Both the position numbers and the translations under genes were made by a program. A stretch of 64,000 nt of DNA. Source: Candidatus Bathyarchaeota archaeon. Its GTDB lineage: Archaea > Thermoproteota > Bathyarchaeia > Bathyarchaeales > Bathycorpusculaceae. This document shows, one piece after another, positions 57,048-64,000 of this stretch. The stretch is taken from the NCBI GenBank assembly GCA_026014595.1, contig JAOZHY010000009.1, positions 1 to 64,000 on the forward strand, read 5' to 3'. A model generated the notes under the pieces. The model had not been told where the DNA came from, ran no database searches, and saw nothing but the letters and a program-made list of their open reading frames with translations. The number at the start of each line of letters is the position of its first letter. The stretch's first letter is position 1.

Positions 57048-59396
57048 TCACTCCTTCTTTTTCCGTATCATTCTCGGAAGCAACGTCGGGTCAGGAATCA
57101 CCGTTTCCTTCCAGCCTTTCGCTTCCAGTATCGCTGTGATTTCGTCCTTCATGGTCATGGGCACGTCAGCCATCGTGCGCACAAACAGATGAATGTCTGG
57201 TGGCATGGTTCCGTAATGGCGCTTGTGCAAGTCAATGTAATGGCTTAGCTTTATGCTGCGCCCCTTCCAAGTGTCGTTAGGTCTGATGCATAGCTTGGCG
57301 ATGGCGGCCATGGCTTCCTGCGGCGTTTCAACCGTCTGGAAAAGATGCTCAGGTGCTGGACCAACGTTAACTTTGTCGCCTGTACGGGCATCGTAAACTT
57401 CCCAGTCTTCGGGTTTGTCTTCTCTACCAAGGAGCATGCGGCGGTACTTGCTGCCGTGCGGACCGACAAGTACTGGAACGCCTAAGCGCCAGAAGCCAGC
57501 CGCGATTGAGGCTGCTTTCTGCGAGTATGCACCCCACGCTAAGCCGACTGCACCGACACGGTTGTGTATGTAATCTGCGATTTCCTCGTAGTTGCCTCTT
57601 AAGGGTCGTTTGGCGAATATGTTTGCGACTTTGATGGCTGCGCCCGCGATGTGTGAGTTGGCGACGCATGAGCCGACGTTGAGTACGCCCCCAGCTTCGA
57701 ATGAGCCGGGGAATTCTTCGTAGAGTGTCTTGCCTTCCTCATTCTTGTAGGAGCCTGCGGACATGGCTGAGCACCCAGAAGTCACAACGATATAGCGGCG
57801 GAGAGCAAACTCTCTGCAGATGTCGTAAACGTCTTTGCCGCCGTGCGGGTAGTTGGCGCAACCTACAACTGCGAGAATGCCGGGGATTTCGCCGAGGACA
57901 ATTGGGCTGCCGACGTTGCGTATTTCTACGTCTTGAACGGCGCCTCTGCCAGCGCGGCACAGGTTCGTTTCTTCAACCATGAATCTCTCGCCGGCTTTGA
58001 CTATGAAGCTGTGTATTTGCAGTTTGACTGGGCAGGCTTCTTCGCAGCGTCCACATCCGATGCATTCCTCGTACAGTTCAGTTAGCGGTGCGATGTTACC
58101 TTCACTTGCTGCCTTCAGCGCAGCGGGGATTTTGAGGTCTTGAGGACAGCTTCTCTGGCACAAGTTGCATTGTCTGCATGTCTTCGCCAATTCTACTATC
58201 TCGTTGATGTTGGGGAGAACCCTCATTTTCTTGCGGATTGGCGCGATCTGCATAGCGACTTTGACTGCGACTTCGCCGACTTTGTCAGGATCAAGGATGA
58301 GTACACCGGGAACCTTGCCGCTTACGAGGTCAGCGACGATTTCGTCTGCTGGGTCATTTGTGCGGTCTTTGAAGCCCATGCAGTTTTTCTCTGACGCGGC
58401 GATGACGGGAGCTTTGACACGTTCAGCTTCGTTGAACATATCCGTTCTGACGCATTGCTCATCGAGGACGACTACGTCTGCGAAGCCGCCGCGTACGAAG
58501 CGCAGTTGCCAGCTGATTGGCCCGACGATTTTTGCTCTGTCATAATAGCGGGTGTTATCGAAGGCGGTGCAGCATAAGCCCACGACTTCCATTTTGTCGG
58601 CTAGACCGCTATCTTTCATGTAATCGATGATTCCTACCGAGGGCACGACGTTGTGACCAATGCACATGATAACGGGCTTTGAAGTGTCGACTGTTCCGAT
58701 GCCCATTTGGATGAGTGGGGCTTCGGGGTCAGCCTTCGGGAAGTTCAACGTTGAGATTTGAGCTATATCTGCGACTTCCATGCCAACTTGGTCAATCATG
58801 CCAGCGTGGAAAGCCTTTGATTCAAAATCTAAGTTGTTTCCTTCCTGGCCAGTGTGCGCCGCGGAGAGGCAGTGGGTAATCTGGGCTTCACAGTACTCCA
58901 AAACATCTTCCAAATCGCCCAGCGTTTCAGGCCTTATTCCCGTGACAAGCCTAGTGACTGGAGCTTCAACCTTAACGTTTAAGCCGCCGACATCAATTGG
59001 ATGCCGTCGACCATATTTTTCGATTAAGTGGTCCACTACGTGGCGGGCGTGACCCGTGTGCGTTGCTGCGCCGATGCTGCAAGCCAAAAGCACGATTCGG
59101 GATGATTGGGCACCAATATCAAGACCACAAGCGCCACGTTTTCCCGCCGTCAAGTCACACTTGCCGTAGGTGCAGAGGCAGCATAGGTCGCAATCAGGCA
59201 TGTAGAAGGGCTTATATCTGTTCAGGAGCTTCATGTCCCAGTCTCTTAACGTTGTGAGGGACGGCATGGGCGTGGGTCCCATGGGTTCAGCCCAAGATTC
59301 ATCGACAACTTTGCCGATGGATAATTCAAGATTCTTAATAAGACCAGTGTTGGTCTTCATTTCGTCGATTTTTACGTGCACGTTTTTAGTGGTCAA
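57048..59396 (-). CDS. cdhA: CODH/ACS alpha subunit, carbon monoxide dehydrogenase
   Basis: CdhA interconverts CO2 and CO at a Ni-Fe-S C-cluster. The 782-residue protein has the cluster B/D cysteines in CDLCCLCTYGKCDLTAGKRG (about residues 69-88). Two ferredoxin-like [4Fe-4S] motifs follow, CRQCNLCQRSCP and CIGCGRCEEACP (about 415-460), specific to the archaeal subunit. C-cluster ligands lie in VVGLCCTAFDNTR, GCANYPHGG, TSGCSAMSAG and VGSCVANSHIAGA. It is the first gene of the cdh operon. Confidence 0.96.
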   Translation of the reverse strand: MTTKNVHVKIDEMKTNTGLIKNLELSIGKVVDESWAEPMGPTPMPSLTTLRDWDMKLLNRYKPFYMPDCDLCCLCTYGKCDLTAGKRGACGLDIGAQSSRIVLLACSIGAATHTGHARHVVDHLIEKYGRRHPIDVGGLNVKVEAPVTRLVTGIRPETLGDLEDVLEYCEAQITHCLSAAHTGQEGNNLDFESKAFHAGMIDQVGMEVADIAQISTLNFPKADPEAPLIQMGIGTVDTSKPVIMCIGHNVVPSVGIIDYMKDSGLADKMEVVGLCCTAFDNTRYYDRAKIVGPISWQLRFVRGGFADVVVLDEQCVRTDMFNEAERVKAPVIAASEKNCMGFKDRTNDPADEIVADLVSGKVPGVLILDPDKVGEVAVKVAMQIAPIRKKMRVLPNINEIVELAKTCRQCNLCQRSCPQDLKIPAALKAASEGNIAPLTELYEECIGCGRCEEACPVKLQIHSFIVKAGERFMVEETNLCRAGRGAVQDVEIRNVGSPIVLGEIPGILAVVGCANYPHGGKDVYDICREFALRRYIVVTSGCSAMSAGSYKNEEGKTLYEEFPGSFEAGGVLNVGSCVANSHIAGAAIKVANIFAKRPLRGNYEEIADYIHNRVGAVGLAWGAYSQKAASIAAGFWRLGVPVLVGPHGSKYRRMLLGREDKPEDWEVYDARTGDKVNVGPAPEHLFQTVETPQEAMAAIAKLCIRPNDTWKGRSIKLSHYIDLHKRHYGTMPPDIHLFVRTMADVPMTMKDEITAILEAKGWKETVIPDPTLLPRMIRKKKE

Positions 59397-59428
59397 TCTC
59401 GAACCTCTGTAAAGGTTTAGCTATTACC

Positions 59429-59449
59429 AACATTACAATGTTTTTAAAC
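59429..59449 (-). promoter_or_regulatory. Promoter of the CODH/ACS operon with adjacent palindrome
   Basis: On the minus strand the TATA-like GTTTAAAAA (about 59441-59449) is followed by the palindrome AACATT-AC-AATGTT (59429-59442), about 33 bases before the cdhA start. A CCAG/CTGG inverted repeat (59454-59466) lies just upstream. The palindrome overlaps the transcription start region, suggesting a repressor site. Confidence 0.5.
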
Positions 59450-59538
59450 TTTTCCAGATTTTCTGGCTAAAAGTCATGGTGCGCACGTTTAAACAGCACT
59501 TTATTTAGAAGAATGTAAAAATAACCCGCGGTCAGTCT

Positions 59539-60303
59539 TTACACGTAACCCGCAGCTTTCAGTATCTTCTTTACAGAAACGTAGGCAGCGTTATCAGCAG
59601 GCAAGTCAAGCAGAGATTTGCCATCAAGGACAAACTCATCTAACTGCTCATCCGCAGCTATTTTTCCCAAGTACCTGAACTTCAAATCTGCTTCCGCTTG
59701 ACTGCCCAAGTTCTCGGGGAACCTGTAACCGCCCACGATGTAGAAATTGACGAACTCCAAGTCAACCTCTTTAGCGATGCGGTACGCGCGTTTGACATGA
59801 TCAAAGGATTTCTTCGAGTGGTCCAGAATGTCGATGATATCATCCACTTTTGATGTGATACGCCTGTTTAAGTGCTCAAGCCCAGCTGGGGAATCAATCA
59901 GCACGTACTTGTAATTCTTGGTCAGTGACCCTAACGCGCCTTTCAAAGCTGCGTTCGGCATGCAATAGCAGCCTTCAACCCATTTGGTGCCAACAGCCAA
60001 AAAATCAAAACTGTTACTCTCAAACAAGCCGCTGCTCCATATCTTGCTCTCTATTCTTTCGGTAGGCGGAACACCAACCGTGGTGCCTCCCTGCTCGATG
60101 AACGTGCTCACAAGCAGTTCGGATATTGTGTGTTTTCCCGCTTCTTTAAGGTCGATTCCAACCATCTCGGCAAGATTCTGGTCTGGGTCAGCATCCACCA
60201 GCAGCAACGGAGCTTGACCAGTCTCCACGAAGTGCTTTGCCATTAAAGCCACGAAGCTTGATTTTCCGGTTCCTCCACGACCGATAGTTACAATCATTTT
60301 CAT
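59539..60303 (-). CDS. cooC: CooC-type nickel-insertion ATPase (variant P-loop)
   Basis: This 254-residue MinD-like ATPase should help load nickel into the CODH C-cluster. The P-loop reads GRGGTGKSS, in which arginine replaces the first lysine of the usual KGGxGK. The dimer-bridging nickel motif is CYC in EGCYCMPNAALKGALG. I start it at ATG 60303, with GGAGG nine bases upstream; the longer GTG version adds five residues. It lies 142 bases before cdhA and 35 bases after the other CooC, so the pair is one operon. Confidence 0.87.
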   Translation of the reverse strand: MKMIVTIGRGGTGKSSFVALMAKHFVETGQAPLLLVDADPDQNLAEMVGIDLKEAGKHTISELLVSTFIEQGGTTVGVPPTERIESKIWSSGLFESNSFDFLAVGTKWVEGCYCMPNAALKGALGSLTKNYKYVLIDSPAGLEHLNRRITSKVDDIIDILDHSKKSFDHVKRAYRIAKEVDLEFVNFYIVGGYRFPENLGSQAEADLKFRYLGKIAADEQLDEFVLDGKSLLDLPADNAAYVSVKKILKAAGYV

Positions 60304-60338
60304 ACATACAACCTCCACAACAATTGGCGCGCATGAAT

Positions 60339-61118
60339 TTAGCTGTTCTTCTCGATAAGCGTCTCACATAACCCGTCTATGACTCGTACAGCTTCAATAT
60401 CCCTGTTCAGAAGCGGTGTTTCTCCCCGCATGTCCGCCTCAGTCACCTTCGAGTCAAACGGGATGAACGTGAGCAGGGATAAACCGTTTTTCTCCGCATA
60501 AGCGGTTATCGCCTGTTTCTGAGCATCGTTCATCACTCTGTTCCCGACGAGGTAAAGCTGCTTCATCCCAGCGGCTGCAGCCAAAGCGTGAATGTGTTTG
60601 GCAGTCTCCAGCGCTTTCAGGTTGGAATCAGCCACGATGAGTAAAGCGTCCACTTGTTTAGCGGTGCCCCTACCGATGTGTTCGACACCTGCCTCCAAAT
60701 CCAGAACAACGGCTTCGTTCCGCTCCACAATCAAGTGTCTCAGCAAGGCGCGGATGACAGCATTCGGCGCACACATGCAGCCTGAACCCATCGCTTTCAC
60801 AGTGCCCATTACGATTAGGTTCACGCTGAAAGGAGTGCTCACGGCATAGTCACGGACGATGTCGTCCACAGTGAAGGATAAGCGGTAAACGCCCGAGTAA
60901 CCAGTGCTTGTCTTCGAGTCAACCAACTCTTTATTCTCGGAGATGGGCACGATTTTACGCGCTTCTTCCGCTGACAAACCCAACGTCAAAGCAAGGTTAG
61001 GCGAAGAATCCGCATCTATCGCTATCGTTTTTAGTCCTCTCTCTGCAAACCCTCGTGCGAGACCTGCGGCAATCAGGGTTTTGCCAACGCCGCCTTTACC
61101 AGAAACCGCTATCTTCAT
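60339..61118 (-). CDS. cooC: CooC-type nickel-insertion ATPase
   Basis: This 259-residue MinD-like ATPase has a complete deviant P-loop, SGKGGVGKT (residues 6-14), an Asp in AIDADSSPNLALTLG, and the nickel-binding CMC in GSGCMCAPNAVIRALLRHLI. It is divergent from the metF-like gene and is followed by the variant CooC. Two CooC proteins next to one CODH suggest distinct roles in metal loading or an assembly heterodimer. Confidence 0.9.
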   Translation of the reverse strand: MKIAVSGKGGVGKTLIAAGLARGFAERGLKTIAIDADSSPNLALTLGLSAEEARKIVPISENKELVDSKTSTGYSGVYRLSFTVDDIVRDYAVSTPFSVNLIVMGTVKAMGSGCMCAPNAVIRALLRHLIVERNEAVVLDLEAGVEHIGRGTAKQVDALLIVADSNLKALETAKHIHALAAAAGMKQLYLVGNRVMNDAQKQAITAYAEKNGLSLLTFIPFDSKVTEADMRGETPLLNRDIEAVRVIDGLCETLIEKNS

Positions 61119-61246
61119 GGTGTTCTCCAGTGAAAAAGTACTTTCGTTCGATAGTTTATTTACGTTTCCTTGAAAAAACGAAAAAACGGATATGCAAAAG
61201 ATTTTTTAATCAAGTCCTCTTTTCCCTTTAGCCGTGATGATATATC

Positions 61247-61972
61247 ATGAAGATACTTAACGAGTTTGTTCCAACACGCAAATTTCTGAAACTTGCCGAA
61301 GAAATCAAAGACCTAGTCGATGGATGGAACGTAACTGACAGCGCGGCTGGTTTTCCAGCACCCAGCGGAACGGTGGTAAGCTGCATACTCAAGTCGAAGT
61401 ACCCAGAAAAATACGTCTGCCCCATATTCATCTTGCACTACAAAGGACCAGTCGAGGTAGGTGGCTTAGCTTTAGCAGCGGACATCATCGGCTTAGATGG
61501 CTTAGCGATTACTATGGGCGATGTTCCTAAATACGGCGAACCAATAAAAATGCTGAAATCCTCAGAAGAAGCCCGAGACTTCTTACGCACATCAGTGAAA
61601 CTCAAGAACCTCAAGTTAGGCTGCTTGCTAACAGCACGACGGTCAGTAGAAGAAACGCTTCCACGCGTGAGAGACGCCTGGGACTTCATCTACTTCATGA
61701 GGCTTGAAGACAAATCCTTCCCCATACTAGAGCAGGTAGCTAAAGAATGCAAACGCCTAAACAAACCCATCTACGCATACTTCCTAGTGGGCACACCCAA
61801 AAACGTAGAAACCGTAAAAATGATCGGTTGGCCAACCGCCGCAACCATGGATACAGTTGAAGAAAAGGCAGCAAAGCTGGATGGCCTCGTGGACGGCATA
61901 ATCGCAACTTGCGCAGGCGACGCTGAAGGCGACAAAGAGATGCTGCAGAAACTGCAGAAATTCAGAAGCTAA
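61247..61972 (+). CDS. Methylenetetrahydropterin reductase-like protein (MetF family)
   Basis: This 241-residue protein resembles short MetF-type methylene-tetrahydrofolate/tetrahydropterin reductases: it has a barrel with FVPTRKFLKLAEEIKDLVDG, PSGTVVSCILKSKY, LAADIIGLDGLAITMGDVPK and DFIYFMRLEDKSFPILEQVA. MetF makes methyl-tetrahydropterin, the methyl donor for the corrinoid protein. It is divergent from the CooC genes, with TATA-like ATTTTTTAATC (about 61200-61210). Flavin and electron donor are not clear; a MetV partner is not adjacent. Confidence 0.78.
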   Translation: MKILNEFVPTRKFLKLAEEIKDLVDGWNVTDSAAGFPAPSGTVVSCILKSKYPEKYVCPIFILHYKGPVEVGGLALAADIIGLDGLAITMGDVPKYGEPIKMLKSSEEARDFLRTSVKLKNLKLGCLLTARRSVEETLPRVRDAWDFIYFMRLEDKSFPILEQVAKECKRLNKPIYAYFLVGTPKNVETVKMIGWPTAATMDTVEEKAAKLDGLVDGIIATCAGDAEGDKEMLQKLQKFRS

Positions 61973-61981
61973 AAAACAGAA

Positions 61982-64000
61982 TTACGGCAATAAAAGAGAC
62001 GCTAACACTGTCTCTTCGTCCAACGTTTCCACCGTAAATCCTTTTTTCTTGCATAACTGAAGCATCTTATAGTTGTCAGCCATCACGTACCCGTAGATTT
62101 TCTTCACACCCATATCCCTTCCGATTTCGATAAGAGAATCCATAAGTTTTGAACCGAGTCTGAGCCCCTGCCACTGGTCGCCTACTAGAATGGCGAACTC
62201 GCCGCTTTTCCCGTCGGAACTCACGATTAATCGCACAGCACCGATTATCGGCTTGCCACCTTCCTGCAACTCAGCCACTATAGCGATTTCCCGGTCGTAG
62301 TCCAGATTGCAGTACCGCGTCAACATTTCATGAGGTATTTCCTTTATGATTTCGAAAAACCGGAACCGCATCGTTTCCGGAGAGAGAGACTTCAAGAACT
62401 CGTCAAAACGCGCTTCGTCTTCAGGCTGTATTGGCCTAAGCAGCACTTGCGTGTCGTTTTTCAGTTTTCTGGTGGTAACGTACTTTTTCGGGTAAGCAGC
62501 GATGAGATGCTCATCGTGGTGGACTGCGACTTCCCGTATGACCCTGTCCCAGTCTATAACCATCCGGGCATCGACAGCAACGGCACTGCTACCGCTAACC
62601 ATCAGCGGGTTCACATCAATCTCTGCGACTTCGGGGAAGTCTGTGACAAGCTGCGAAAACTTCACCAAAATTTCCTCAAGAACGCCGACGTCAAGAGGCG
62701 AACCGCTGGCTAAAGCGTGCTTGTAGATGGCGGTGCTCTCAATTAGCTGTCTTGCAAGCACTTGATTCAACGGCGGAAACCCAACGCTCATGTCTCTGAA
62801 CAGTTCAGTTGCGGTTCCGCCTGCGCCGAAGATGATAACGGCGCCGAATTGAGGGTCCTTCTTGGAGCCTATGATTAGTTCATAGCCTTTTTCGCGTATC
62901 ATGGGCTGGATTGCGACGCCTTGGAACTCGGCTGTGCTGTTGTGGTTCTTGACGCGCCAGGAGAGTTCCTCGAAAGAGAGGGCAGTTTCCGAGGGAGAGC
63001 AAACAGTTAAGACGCCACCGATTCTGGATTTGTGCGTGACCTGAGGCGACAGGGCTTTCATGACGGCGGGGTAGCCCAGTTCGGAAACCAGCACCTGAGC
63101 TTCTTCGGGACTTCGCGCTACTATGGTCTTCACAGTTGGAATCTTGTACTCTTCCAAGAAACGCAGGGACTCAGGCAAGCTAAGGACTTTTCGTCCTTCG
63201 CAGAAAGCGCGTCTGAGGATTCCCTTGAGAAAAGCAGGGTTGGTTTGCTTCACGTAAAGGTCCTTCGGCGTCTGGTAAAGCAGCGCCAGGTTTTGGGTGT
63301 AGCTGTACATGTGCATAAAGGTTGACGCTGCATCTTCAGGGTTTGCGAAAGAGGGAATGCCGTTCCGCCGCAGAAATCTGCGGGCTTCCCTGCAGCGGCT
63401 GTCTTCACTCATCAAACACGTGAGAAACGGCTTCCCAGTCTGCTTCGCCAACGCCACAATGGTCTCTGCGAGGGCAAGGGGGTCAGTTGCGCCCTGAAGC
63501 GTGTATATGACGAGGAAACCATGGCTTTGCGGGTCTTTCAGGCAAATTTCTATGACGGCCCTGAACCTGTCAGGCGTCGCTTCCTCATGGATGTCGATAG
63601 GGTTGGCTGCGCGGCAGTAAGGCGGCAGAACCTTCTTCAAGGCTTGTACGGTTTCGGCGCTCAGCGGTGAGAGTTTTCCGGCTTTGGCGATGAGGTGGTC
63701 TGTGGCCATTATGCTTGGGCCGCCCGCGTTCGCGATTATCGTCAAGTTAGGGCCAGTCGGGTTGGGCTGCATCGCCAAAGCCTCGGCGCAGTTGAAAAGG
63801 TCGTTGATGGTATAGACGCGGACGATTCCCGCGCGTTTGAATGCGGCGTCGTAGACTGCGTCTTCTCCGCTTAAAGCGCCCGTGTGTGTAAGTGCTACTT
63901 CGATGCTTTCTCGGAAGCGTCCAGCCTTAATTAGCACTATAGGCTTAGTCCTCGCAAATTCGCGTGCGGCACTCATGAATTTCCGCGGGTTCTTTAGGTA
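61982..64000 (-). CDS. acd: ADP-forming acetyl-CoA synthetase fused to a GNAT domain (partial)
   Basis: The gene runs off the window end: the frame is open to base 64000, and the CoA-binding N-terminus is missing. Visible residues include the alpha-domain segment ARTKPIVLIKAGRFRES, the catalytic histidine loop THTGALSG, ANAGGPSIMATD, then the beta/ATP-grasp part (PTVKTIVARSPEEAQVLVSE; GAVIIFGAGGTATELF; VAEIDVNPLMV). A C-terminal GNAT acetyltransferase domain (about the last 160 residues, VLLRPIQPEDEARFDEFLKS to the end) follows. With histidine intact, acetyl-CoA could be turned to acetate and ATP; Pat-like lysine acetylation is an alternative for GNAT fusions. Confidence 0.85.
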   Translation of the reverse strand, partial: YLKNPRKFMSAAREFARTKPIVLIKAGRFRESIEVALTHTGALSGEDAVYDAAFKRAGIVRVYTINDLFNCAEALAMQPNPTGPNLTIIANAGGPSIMATDHLIAKAGKLSPLSAETVQALKKVLPPYCRAANPIDIHEEATPDRFRAVIEICLKDPQSHGFLVIYTLQGATDPLALAETIVALAKQTGKPFLTCLMSEDSRCREARRFLRRNGIPSFANPEDAASTFMHMYSYTQNLALLYQTPKDLYVKQTNPAFLKGILRRAFCEGRKVLSLPESLRFLEEYKIPTVKTIVARSPEEAQVLVSELGYPAVMKALSPQVTHKSRIGGVLTVCSPSETALSFEELSWRVKNHNSTAEFQGVAIQPMIREKGYELIIGSKKDPQFGAVIIFGAGGTATELFRDMSVGFPPLNQVLARQLIESTAIYKHALASGSPLDVGVLEEILVKFSQLVTDFPEVAEIDVNPLMVSGSSAVAVDARMVIDWDRVIREVAVHHDEHLIAAYPKKYVTTRKLKNDTQVLLRPIQPEDEARFDEFLKSLSPETMRFRFFEIIKEIPHEMLTRYCNLDYDREIAIVAELQEGGKPIIGAVRLIVSSDGKSGEFAILVGDQWQGLRLGSKLMDSLIEIGRDMGVKKIYGYVMADNYKMLQLCKKKGFTVETLDEETVLASLLLP

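Overview
This window is chromosomal DNA of an anaerobic archaeon, most likely a TACK-lineage member such as Candidatus Bathyarchaeia. The evidence is archaeal protein RNase P subunits, ribosomal proteins L15e and L13e, a Hel308 helicase, an archaeal five-subunit CODH/ACS complex, an F420-type luciferase-like oxidoreductase, HTH_10 and ArsR-like regulators, and TATA-box promoters. Rank below archaeon is inference.

Layout. 0-1.35 kb: tRNA-Pro(GGG), a small membrane protein and a decayed second tRNA 3'-end-like sequence. 1.4-12.9 kb: housekeeping metabolism (two overlapping moeA genes, agmatinase, an isopropylmalate/homocitrate-synthase-family enzyme, short archaeal adenylosuccinate synthetase, an HtrA-like protease, an HTH_10 regulator, hybrid-cluster protein, citrate synthase). 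About 13.05-23.0 kb: an integrated mobile element with a tyrosine integrase, a primase-MCM fusion replicase, small regulators, a glycosyltransferase and small unknown genes. Its left end is non-coding and holds a strongly self-complementary ~205-nt segment, which is the best candidate here for an undescribed RNA. Two tandem 21-bp palindromic repeats and TGTCGGAA-type repeats occur at both ends of the element.

23.1-27.6 kb: lysine 2,3-aminomutase and a polar amino-acid ABC transporter whose binding protein is split by an in-frame TAG; an antisense fragment of a second permease lies between them. 27.6-44.9 kb: an iron-sulfur flavoprotein, a receiver-PAS-histidine kinase, transporters (Amt, MFS), a phosphomannomutase-type enzyme, an asparagine-synthetase-like protein without its glutaminase cysteine, purB, hel308 and a B12-binding radical SAM protein. 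45.1-47.5 kb: the archaeal RNA-processing/ribosome cluster L15e-L13e-COG1325-Rpp30-Pop5, preceded by a potential three-way-junction leader. 47.7-51.3 kb: a CoA-disulfide-reductase-like enzyme with a lone glycine-cleavage H protein, inositol-phosphate synthase and a small HExxH protein.

52.4-64 kb: a carbon-fixation and energy module. CdhA-B-C-D-E form one operon, with two CooC-type nickel-insertion ATPases just upstream, a divergent MetF-like methylenetetrahydropterin reductase and a partial ADP-forming acetyl-CoA synthetase fused to a GNAT domain. Together they could make acetyl-CoA from a methyl group plus CO2, then acetate plus ATP, which would fit acetogenic or mixotrophic growth. All homology calls come from motifs recognised by eye; no database search or folding program was run.
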